DNA from: an uncultured Kiritimatiellota bacterium
GTDB taxonomy: Bacteria; Verrucomicrobiota; Kiritimatiellia; RFP12; UBA1067
Assembly: GCA_934635385.1 (NCBI GenBank)
Contig: CAKTZI010000081.1
Location: 1 to 9,846, forward strand
Direction: 5' to 3'
Length of the DNA: 9,846 bases
Below are positions 1-5,967 of this stretch, one piece after another. Numbering within the stretch: the stretch's first letter is position 1; each line of letters starts with the position of its first letter. Under the pieces are notes generated by a model. The model saw only the letters and a program-made list of their open reading frames with translations. It had not been told where the DNA came from and did not search any database. Both the position numbers and the translations under genes were made by a program.

Positions 1-4
1 AACG

Positions 5-50
5 CTTCCGAAAGTTTTTGCGAAAGATTTCCTCTATTCGTGCGAAATTT
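5..50 (+). repeat. Three CGAAA-(N)-TTT direct repeats upstream of promoter
   Basis: Seen directly: CGAAAGTTT at 9-17, CGAAAGATTT at 21-30 and CGAAATTT at 43-50. The first two are 12 bases apart and the last two 22 bases apart (about one and two helical turns). The last copy is also half of a TTCG-TG-CGAA palindrome at 37-46, directly before the -10 element. The position and helical phasing would suit an operator for a transcription factor, but this is inference; the region is AT-rich and short repeats arise easily there. Confidence 0.3.
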
Positions 51-2496
51 ATGGTATAATATCTCGCATGAACACGAAAAGGATGTTTCTGACGGAGAAC
101 TGCGCGGGCGGAGCGACGGCGGCCAGGACGGCGGCTGGGGCGCTTCCTGCCGCGTCTGCGCACGGCTCCAGTACCCCCCCCCCACACTCATTGAGAACGC
201 CGCAGGGAGCCTTGTAGCGGCCCTGCGCGCGCTTGCCGTGGCGGCGGGGACGCTGGCGGCGCTGGCGCCGGTCTCCGCATCGGCCGAGGTGCGCCTGGCG
301 CGCGTGTTTCAGGACAACATGGTTCTCCAGGCCGGCAAGCGCGTCTCGGTCTGGGGGTTCGGCGCGGCGCCGGGTGCGGCGGTCGAGGTCTCGTTCGCCG
401 GGGAGAAGGCCGGGACGGTCGCCGCGTCCGACGGCCGTTGGAAAGCGACGTTCGCGAATCCGTTTGGCGTTTCCCATGAGGCGCGGGAGCTTGTCGTGGA
501 TGTGCCGTCTGAGGCGCGGCGGATCGTCGTCCGGAATGTGCTGGTGGGCGAGGTCTGGATCTTGGCGGGGCAGTCGAACATGGCCTTGCGGATGCGCGAT
601 GCTGACGACCTTCCGCTGGCCCGTGCGCGTTGCGGCGATGCGGCGCACCGCTCGCTGCGCTATCTCAACATGACGACGGTCGGGCGTCAGTCACGTCCCC
701 AGGCCGACCTGCCGGCGGATGCCGCCTGGTGGGTCTGCTCGCCGGAAAACGTCGCCGGCATGAGCGCGACGGGATTCTTCTTCGGCGAGAGCCTGTTGCT
801 GGAACGCAACGTGCCGGTCGGGCTCATCATGGTGGCGCGCGGCGCGACGCAGATCCAGAACTGGCTGCCCGAAGACGCATTCGGCGAGTCGGCCTTTTTC
901 GACCTGATCCGCCGGAACAGTCCGCAGGACATCGCGGAGGCAGAGGCGCGGTCGCGGCAGACGGGCCAGGAGATCCCGGGCGACCAGTGCTATCTCTCGC
1001 GCCACTACAATGCGAAGGTCGCGCCGCTTGAGGGGCTGGCCTGCCGGGGCGTCGTCTGGTACCAGGGCGAGACGGGCGGCTGGTCGATCGACGACAATCC
1101 GAGGCAGCCGGCGAGCCACTTCGCCGAGATGCTGTCCACTCTGATCGGCGCGTGGCGGCGCCACTGGGCGGACGAGTCGCTGTGGTTCGCCGTGTACGAG
1201 CTGCCGTCGCTGGAAGCCGGCGAGAGCGGTTCGCAGGGCTGGCCGCAGATGCGGACGCAGCTGCGCGAGGCGACGGCGCGCGTGTCGAACGCCGTTGCCG
1301 TCAACATCGTCGACACGGGTTGGCAGCACGACGTGCATCCGCGCGACAAGGCGATCATCGGGCAGAGGGGCGCGCGCCAGGTCCTTCGCGCGGTCTACGG
1401 CGATGCGTCGGTGCTGCCGCCGCCGAAGTTCGAGACGGCTCGCTTTGACGCGGCGGGGGCGGACGTGCTGTTCGCGGCGGAGCCACGGCTCGTCCGGCGC
1501 AACGAGGCTGCGTTGCGGGGCGCGGGCTTTGAGCTCCTCTTCGACGCGGGCTGGACGAGCGCCGTCGCGACGCTGGCCGACGGCAACCGGGTGCGCGTGG
1601 CGAATCCGCCCGGCGTGACGGCGCGCGCGAAGGGCGTGCGCTACCTTTACCGCGGCTGGGACAAGCCCGATGCCTGGCTCTACAACGAGCAGGCCTATCC
1701 GGCGGAGACGTTCAAGTATCTCGCGCCCGCTTTCGAGACGGACGATTCGACGGACCGCTGCCGGTATTCGGAATCCGCGCGCGGCCTTCCGCCGGTGCAG
1801 GACGTTGAAAACCTGCCCTGCCCGGCGACGGAAGACGGCTTCAAGGCCCTGGCGCGGCGCGGCGTCCGGCGCGTGCGCGTCCGCTTGTCGGGCTGTCCGC
1901 AAGAGGCGATTGCGGCCCCTGCGGCCTATGCGGACTGGCTTTCGGACGAAATCGGGCGGCTGAAGACGGTTGCCGTTCCGCAGGCACGCGCGTCTGGACT
2001 GAAAGTCGTGATCGCCTTGTCGTCCACGCCCGGCGGGAAGGTCTGGAAACTGGGCCGCGTGGACGATCACGCGGTCTTCTGGAGCTACCTGTACAAGGAC
2101 CTGTTCGTCGAGAGCTGGAAGCGCCTGGCGACCGCGCTCAAGGGCGACGGTGACGTCATCTGCGGCTATGAACTCCTCGACGATCCCTTCCAGCGGCAGG
2201 GCGTGCCGTATGACTACTGGCGCGTCCAGTTCGAGGCCGCGCAGGCCGTTCGCGCGGTCGATTCCGAGACGCCGATCATCGTCACGTCAAACGAAGGTGG
2301 CTCGGACGCGGCCTACCGCTACATGAAGCCGCTGCCCTTCGCGAACGTCTTCTACGCCGTGCGCGCCGGAATGGGCGCGGGCCTTCCGCCGGTAGCCGCC
2401 GCCTTTGCGGCGCGGCATGGCGCAAAGATGCATGTCGTCGGCGGCCCCGTGGCCGTCGGCAAGTCACACAACAACACACAAGGAGAAACGAAATGA
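40..2496 (+). CDS. Exported sialate O-acetylesterase (SASA family) with C-terminal degenerate GH5-like domain
   Basis: This enzyme probably removes O-acetyl groups from sialic acid or other acetylated glycans outside the cytoplasm. Residues are counted from GTG 40, the edge of the open frame, but that start overlaps the promoter; the better start is ATG 68 through an 11-C tract, with CTG 223 or GTG 238 as alternatives. A hydrophobic signal core at about 58-82 ends in VSASA before Glu83. The esterase domain (about 83-565) shows VFQDNMVLQ, GQSNM with nucleophile Ser179, WYQGE at 340-344 and the DVHP motif (Asp431, His433). The usual WGGT motif reads ARGAT. Residues about 570-818 resemble the second half of a GH5 TIM barrel, but the NEP acid/base motif is LDDP (714-715), the beta-7 GEF is VGGP (about 802), and the domain stops there. 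The stop overlaps the next start (ATGA), implying coupling. The esterase call is firm; the GH5-like call is moderate. Confidence 0.85.
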   Translation: MRNLWYNISHEHEKDVSDGELRGRSDGGQDGGWGASCRVCARLQYPPPTLIENAAGSLVAALRALAVAAGTLAALAPVSASAEVRLARVFQDNMVLQAGKRVSVWGFGAAPGAAVEVSFAGEKAGTVAASDGRWKATFANPFGVSHEARELVVDVPSEARRIVVRNVLVGEVWILAGQSNMALRMRDADDLPLARARCGDAAHRSLRYLNMTTVGRQSRPQADLPADAAWWVCSPENVAGMSATGFFFGESLLLERNVPVGLIMVARGATQIQNWLPEDAFGESAFFDLIRRNSPQDIAEAEARSRQTGQEIPGDQCYLSRHYNAKVAPLEGLACRGVVWYQGETGGWSIDDNPRQPASHFAEMLSTLIGAWRRHWADESLWFAVYELPSLEAGESGSQGWPQMRTQLREATARVSNAVAVNIVDTGWQHDVHPRDKAIIGQRGARQVLRAVYGDASVLPPPKFETARFDAAGADVLFAAEPRLVRRNEAALRGAGFELLFDAGWTSAVATLADGNRVRVANPPGVTARAKGVRYLYRGWDKPDAWLYNEQAYPAETFKYLAPAFETDDSTDRCRYSESARGLPPVQDVENLPCPATEDGFKALARRGVRRVRVRLSGCPQEAIAAPAAYADWLSDEIGRLKTVAVPQARASGLKVVIALSSTPGGKVWKLGRVDDHAVFWSYLYKDLFVESWKRLATALKGDGDVICGYELLDDPFQRQGVPYDYWRVQFEAAQAVRAVDSETPIIVTSNEGGSDAAYRYMKPLPFANVFYAVRAGMGAGLPPVAAAFAARHGAKMHVVGGPVAVGKSHNNTQGETK
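52..60 (+). promoter_or_regulatory. Extended -10 promoter (TGGTATAAT), likely leaderless start
   Basis: TG-N-TATAAT is a perfect match to the extended -10 element of housekeeping sigma-factor promoters. I see no good -35 hexamer at 16-18 bases upstream, which extended -10 promoters can do without. A start 6-8 bases downstream of TATAAT falls at 67-68, exactly at the ATG at 68, so the transcript is probably leaderless. This also argues against the GTG at 40 as start codon, because it would lie upstream of the transcript. This is the only strong promoter seen and probably serves the entire co-directional gene run. Confidence 0.65.
68..217 (+). CDS. 49-codon leader ORF, probable out-of-phase 5' end of the esterase gene
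   Basis: An ORF from ATG 68 begins MNTKRMFLTEN and runs 49 codons to TAG at 215-217. It is Ala/Gly/Thr-rich with GC-rich third positions, so it looks translated. It enters the C10 tract at 174-183 in a frame different from the esterase. With one more C it would read straight into the signal-peptide core and esterase frame; with one fewer it would stop at TGA 192-194. I read it as the true beginning of the downstream gene in an OFF or mis-sequenced state. The alternative is a separate leader peptide whose stop lies just before a possible reinitiation point (CTG 223, preceded by AGGGAG at 204-209). No family is recognised. Confidence 0.5.
   Translation: MNTKRMFLTENCAGGATAARTAAGALPAASAHGSSTPPPHSLRTPQGAL
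174..183 (+). repeat. C10 homopolymer tract, candidate phase-variation switch
   Basis: Ten consecutive C residues, by far the longest homopolymer in the window; other G or C runs reach about five. It lies about 110 bases inside the region that follows the ATG at 68 and just before the hydrophobic export signal. Downstream frames are closed at TGA 192-194 and TAG 215-217 and open only in the esterase frame, so tract length decides whether ATG 68 is joined to the enzyme (11 C joins, 10 and 9 do not). Poly-C/G tracts of this length near the 5' end of surface-protein genes are well-known slipped-strand contingency loci. A 9-base palindrome, CTCATTGAG, follows at 187-195. Confidence 0.6.
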
Positions 2497-2498
2497 TG
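2480..2498 (+). promoter_or_regulatory. Shine-Dalgarno and ATGA stop/start overlap for the surface-protein gene
   Basis: AAGGAG at 2480-2485 lies 7 bases before ATG 2493 and 10 before ATG 2496. ATG 2493 overlaps the TGA stop of the esterase gene (2494-2496) in the classic ATGA arrangement of translational coupling. The last dozen codons of the esterase (from about 2461) run through sequence that looks like spacer, CA-rich and AT-richer, as in front of the other genes of the run. Confidence 0.75.
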
Positions 2499-4103
2499 AC
2501 AGTCGGAAGATCCAAATTGAAATCCATCGCGCTCGCGGTTGCGTTGCCGCTTGCGGGCGTCGCCGCCGACCGGACACTGGTCTGGACAGGTTCGGGCGGG
2601 AACAACAAATGGGAATCAGCCGCCAACTGGAAGTGGGCGGACGGGAGTTCCGGCGACATTGCCGCAGCCCTGTCCGAGACCGACTACACGAAGGCGGCGC
2701 AGCTGAACTATGACCTGTCGGCCCTGAAGGGGCGGACGGTGACCCTGACGTCGGCGAACGCCGTCAACTTCGGCGGGCTGACGCTGCCGACGTGCGCGAC
2801 GGGCGAAACGCCCTTTGACATCTGCCTCGAAGACACGGGCGACACGTCGGTGAAGTTCAAGGACGACTTCTCCTTCACCGTGCCGACGGGCTGCAGGTTC
2901 ACGCTGAAGAAGAAGAAGGACTCCAGCGGCAGCCCGAAGGACCTGAAGGTCGTCGGGGGCGGCACGTTCAGGCTGGACGCCGCGTTCCGCAGCGACTCGC
3001 GGAACGTGGTGGTCGGCGCCAAGACGACGCTGGCGATCGGCGCGGACATGCCGTTCAGCCTCGCCCGTCAGAACGGCATGGAGCATTCCCGCGTCCGGCT
3101 TGTGGAGGGGTCGTCCACGCTGACGCTCGAACGCGACATGTCGATCGGCCTCCTGTCCTGCGGAGACCTTGAATGGAGTGCGGCGACGGTCAACCTCAAC
3201 GGGCACGGCCTGTACATGACCTCGGCCGGAATCATCGATTCGGGCTGGGGGCGGATCACGAACTCGGTCTGGAACATCGACGTCAAGGGCGGCGGCCTGC
3301 TCTCCTTTGCAGGACAGCACACGACGGAACTGCGCGGCAACGCCAATGTCGACGTCCTGCGCGTGGGCAACGCCGACCTGTTCTGGAATCGCGAAAACAT
3401 CAATCGGGCCCGTCCGGCGCTGGTCGTCGACGGTTCGGGTAGCTTGAAGCTGCTGGCGGACGAGGAAGGCCGGGTCTGGATCAGGAGCCTGGCGGGCGAG
3501 GGCGTGACGGGCTCGTTCCGTTTCGACAAGCGCCTGAGCGTGGAGGGCGACAAGACGGAGGGCGCGGCTGCGTCGGCGACGCGCTTCGACGGGCGGCTCG
3601 TCGGCAGCGGCATCTTCGTGAAGGGCGGAAAGGACACGCTGACGCTGACGGGCGTCAACGCCTATGGCGGCGCGACACAGGTCATGTCGGGCGAACTCGT
3701 GCTGGAGCGCGGCGCCGAGCCCGTGCCCGTGCCGTTCGCGCGCTGGACGTTCGACGACGCGGACAACCCCGGCAAGGAGTCCACGGGGAGGGCATGGATC
3801 TCGCGCTGGACGGATCTGCCAAGCTTGCGACGGACGTCCCCTTTGCAAAGGACGGCAAGGCCCTGCTCATTTCGGGATCTGCCGGCAGCGCCACGTTCGA
3901 TCCGGCGGCACACGGCGGGTTCCCGACGGGCTTCCCGACCGGCACGGCCTCGTTCTCGGTCGCGTGCCGCTTCCGCCAGAGCTCGAATGACGGCAGCTTC
4001 GGCTGCTTCGTCGGCTGGGGCGACCAGACGACCGTGCAGAAGTTCTTCATGCTGGAGAAGCAGGGCAATCCGCGCAAGCTCGTCGTCAACTGGAACACGC
4101 TGA
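2493..4103 (+). pseudogene. N-terminal part of frameshifted secreted beta-helix/LamG surface protein
   Basis: The start ATG 2493 has a good Shine-Dalgarno. The protein opens with a charged n-region and a hydrophobic core ending LAGVAADRT, a Sec signal peptide, followed by WTGSGGNNKWESAANW, the opening typical of autotransporter-associated beta-strand proteins. Residues about 30-400 are Thr/Ser/Gly/Asn-rich short strands, as in a right-handed beta-helix. A clear autotransporter-associated repeat lies at about 373-405 (DTLTLTGVNAYGGATQVMSG). From about 413 a LamG-type domain begins (FARWTFDDADNPGKESTG) and then breaks: after base 3788 the frame becomes about 105 Arg/Ser-rich residues without sense, ending at 4103. 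The domain resumes in another frame from 3794. One added G in the G-rich stretch at 3785-3792 gives a continuous protein of about 846 residues. The likely role is surface glycan binding or adhesion; no catalytic motif is seen. Confidence 0.8.
3783..3794 (+). other. One-base frameshift site inside the LamG domain
   Basis: The upstream frame reads ...NPGKESTG and the downstream frame reads (EG)MDLALDGSAKL. The junction is ACGGGGAGGGCATG. Making the G4 run (3785-3788) into G5 gives ESTG-EG-MDLALDG, the expected LamG start (a GKDSSG-like turn, then a strand); adding the G to the G3 run at 3790-3792 also works. It is therefore a one-base deletion, a real mutation or a sequencing error. There is no obvious slippery heptamer with a downstream structure to suggest programmed frameshifting. 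Confidence 0.8.
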
Positions 4104-5032
4104 ACAACTGGCAGCAGGCGATGCACGCGGACGAGCCGATGGACTGCGTGCCGCAGCCGTACGGCGCCGAGTGGGTCCATGCCGTCGTGACGGTTGACCG
4201 CACGGCGGGCGTCGCCCGGCTCTACACGGACGGACGCCTTGTCGCGACGAGCGAGGCCGTGGGCGACCTCGACATCGACCCGGCGGGCGTCTTTTCCGTC
4301 GGGTTGCGCACGACCCGTCCGAAGCTCGCGCTGGAGGCATACATCGACGACGTGCAGGTCTTCGACCGGGCGCTGAGCGCCTACGAGGTCAAGTCGCTCG
4401 TGCGCGCCTTTGGCACGGGGACGGTCGGGACTGTCCTGCCGGCGACGTCGGCGGTGTCGGTCGCGGCCGGCGCGACGCTGAAGGCCGTCGGCCCGGGGCA
4501 TGAGATCGCCTCGCTGACGGGCGAGGGCACGCTGGAGATCGCGGCGGATGCGTCGATAGCCGTCAAGGGCGAGAAGGAATTCACGGGCGCGGTCACGGGC
4601 GCGGGCGAATTGCGGACGGTCGCCGGCGCGAACCCGACCTTCAGCGGCGACGCCTCGGCGTTCACGGGCGTCATCGCCTACGACGGCGGCTTCGCGACGT
4701 TCGGCGAGTCGTTTGACGCCGTCGCGCGCGGCATCGCCGAGGGGGCGACGCTCGCGCTTGCCGCCGGCCCCGTCGATCTCGGCGCCACGCGCAGCATCCG
4801 GCTGCCGAAGCGGCTGACCCTGGACCTGGGCGAATCGGTGCGCTTCGGCGATCATGTGCTCGCCACGGCAGCCTCCTTCACGACGGCGGACGGCTCGGCG
4901 CCGGACAAGACGACGTTCAGGCAGTGGGACTGGACGCCGAAGTCGGATGCGTACAAGGTCTACTTCTCCGTCGAAGGCGGCGAGCTGCGCGCGTTCGTCG
5001 GCAAGAAGGGGCTGGCCGTGATCATCCGCTGA
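3794..5032 (+). pseudogene. C-terminal part of the LamG/beta-helix surface protein (412 codons after frameshift)
   Basis: This continues the protein begun at 2493. About the first 200 residues complete a LamG/concanavalin-A-like sandwich: DGKALLISG, TASFSVACRFR, EWVHAVVTVDRTAGVARLYTDG and AYIDDVQVFDRALSAYEVK are the usual strand signatures of laminin-G-like carbohydrate-binding folds. The remainder is short beta-strand repeat sequence (GEGTLEIAADAS, GAGELRTVAGANPTFSGDAS), again autotransporter-like. The end, VEGGELRAFVGKKGLAVIIR, has no membrane helix or anchor. If the frameshift is real, this half could be made only by reinitiation at ATG 3794, which has GGAG at 3787-3790 with tight spacing and AAGGAG at 3774-3779, and it would lack a signal peptide. 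A functional separate gene is therefore unlikely; a broken or mis-sequenced single gene is the better reading. Confidence 0.8.
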
Positions 5033-5050
5033 CGCGGCAGACGACACGTG

Positions 5051-5057
5051 AAAGGAG
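5051..5057 (+). promoter_or_regulatory. Shine-Dalgarno that decides the epimerase start
   Basis: AAAGGAG lies 8 bases before ATG 5066 and 11 before ATG 5069. It sits inside the longer open frame that begins at GTG 5048, which rules that GTG out as the start. An out-of-frame ATG-ACA-TGA at 5061-5069 overlaps the start and is probably incidental. Confidence 0.75.
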
Positions 5058-5065
5058 AAAATGAC

Positions 5066-5917
5066 ATGATGGAAAGAAGAGCGTTTCTGACCGCCGCCTC
5101 GGCCCTGGCCGCGTGCGCGGCGATTCCGGCGATGGCCTCGGAGGGCCGCAAGATTCGCCTCGCCGCGCAGATGTATTCGCTACGCGGCATCACGAAGGAC
5201 CGGCACGGGCTTTTCGCCATGCTGCGGCTGATGAAGGACTTCGGCTACACGGGCGCCGAGTTGACGGGCGTCAGGGGGTCACCCGAAGAGCTGAAGACGT
5301 ACATGGACGGCATCGGGCTCGCCTGTGCGGGCGTCCACCTCTGGTACGACGTCTGCCTGCCGAAGGAGATGGAGCGGACGTGCGCGCGCTACCGCGCGTA
5401 TGGCGCGACGAACCTCGTCATGCCTTGCGCGTTCCCGCCGAAGGGCTGCGCGGACGAGAAGGGTTGGTGGAAGCGGCTGGGCGCAGACCTTTCCGCGTCG
5501 GCCGAGATCGCGCGGCGAAACGGCTGCACGCTCGCCTACCACAACCATGGGCACGAGTTCACGAAGACGGTCGGCGGCGAGAAGGTCTGGGACCTCATCC
5601 TGTCCGAGGCATCGGACGACCTGAAGCTCCAGCTGGATCTCGCCCACCTGCTGAACGCCGGGGTGGACATTCCCGCGTGGATCGCGCGCTATCCGAACCG
5701 CGTGGTCTCGCTCCATGCCGGCGACGTCTGCAGCCCGTGGTCCCGTCCGCGTCCCGAACCCGGCAAGCGCGGCATCGACTGGCCAAGGGTCTTTGACGCG
5801 GCGCGGGCGAACGCCGTCGAATGGGTGATCGTCGAGGACTTCGGGGACGAGGCGGACACGCTCAAGATGAAGCGCGGCGCCGACTTCCTGCGCAAATGCG
5901 CGCCGTTCCTCGGCTAA
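5066..5917 (+). CDS. Exported sugar phosphate isomerase/epimerase-like TIM-barrel protein
   Basis: This 283-residue protein belongs to the xylose-isomerase-like TIM-barrel superfamily (AP endonuclease 2 fold), which holds inosose dehydratases, keto-sugar epimerases and keto-glycoside-processing enzymes. The N-terminus MMERRAFLTAASALAAC carries a twin-arginine motif (RRAFL, 4-8) and a lipobox-like LAAC (14-17); cleavage at AMA/SEG (about 25) is the alternative, so it may be a Tat-exported lipoprotein or soluble periplasmic protein. Candidate metal or catalytic residues sit at the expected strand ends: Glu65 (GAELTGV), His91 (GVHLW), YHNHGHE at 158-164, Asp191 and His194 (LQLDLAH), His217 and Asp220 (LHAGD), and Glu257 (VIVED). 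Length is normal. Its place near an exported Gfo/Idh/MocA oxidoreductase suggests that it acts on keto-sugars or keto-glycosides made by that enzyme. Family and fold are clear; the substrate is not. Confidence 0.88.
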   Translation: MMERRAFLTAASALAACAAIPAMASEGRKIRLAAQMYSLRGITKDRHGLFAMLRLMKDFGYTGAELTGVRGSPEELKTYMDGIGLACAGVHLWYDVCLPKEMERTCARYRAYGATNLVMPCAFPPKGCADEKGWWKRLGADLSASAEIARRNGCTLAYHNHGHEFTKTVGGEKVWDLILSEASDDLKLQLDLAHLLNAGVDIPAWIARYPNRVVSLHAGDVCSPWSRPRPEPGKRGIDWPRVFDAARANAVEWVIVEDFGDEADTLKMKRGADFLRKCAPFLG

Positions 5918-5936
5918 CGAGAAGGAAACAAGAATC

Positions 5937-5967
5937 AAGGAAGGAAATGAAGGAAATGAAGAGAATG
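5937..5967 (+). repeat. Tandem 9-base units with three in-phase ATG codons at the GH start
   Basis: AAATGAAGG at 5945-5953 is followed by AAATGAAGA at 5954-5962 and a diverged GAATGAGAA unit. ATG codons at 5947, 5956 and 5965 are all in frame, giving MKEMKRM. AAGGAAGG at 5937-5944 supplies a Shine-Dalgarno, best spaced for 5947 (5 bases after AAGGA at 5937-5941). Each purine-rich unit is itself Shine-Dalgarno-like for the next ATG. I chose 5947; 5956 is nearly as good. Confidence 0.5.

Noticed and set aside
40..67. GTG 40 as translation start of the esterase
   Set aside because: It would place the perfect -10 element inside the coding region and upstream of the likely transcript, has no Shine-Dalgarno, and gives a polar 50-residue extension before the signal core. 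I kept 40 only as the edge of the open frame.
187..195. Palindrome CTCATTGAG after the C tract as a recombinase or attachment site
   Set aside because: Nine bases with no second copy seen in the window and no recombinase gene nearby; not enough to call a site.
691..2070. 459-codon open frame on the minus strand
   Set aside because: It is an antisense shadow of the esterase in GC-rich DNA: Arg/Ala/Pro-rich with no domain, opposite a gene with clear catalytic motifs.
3783..3794. Programmed ribosomal frameshift in the surface protein
   Set aside because: No slippery heptamer, properly spaced stem-loop or family precedent was visible; a mutation or read error in a G run is simpler.
3794..5032. 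An independent LamG gene starting at ATG 3794
   Set aside because: Its first residues are the middle of a LamG domain whose first strand is in the upstream frame, and it would lack a signal peptide.
2616..5047. Long minus-strand open frames (2616-3848 and 3662-5047)
   Set aside because: They are Arg-rich shadow frames opposite the beta-helix/LamG protein, with no family signature and no ribosome site.
5061..5069. Two-codon mini-ORF ATG-ACA-TGA overlapping the epimerase start
   Set aside because: It is too short to judge and probably incidental; the spacing from AAAGGAG favours ATG 5066.
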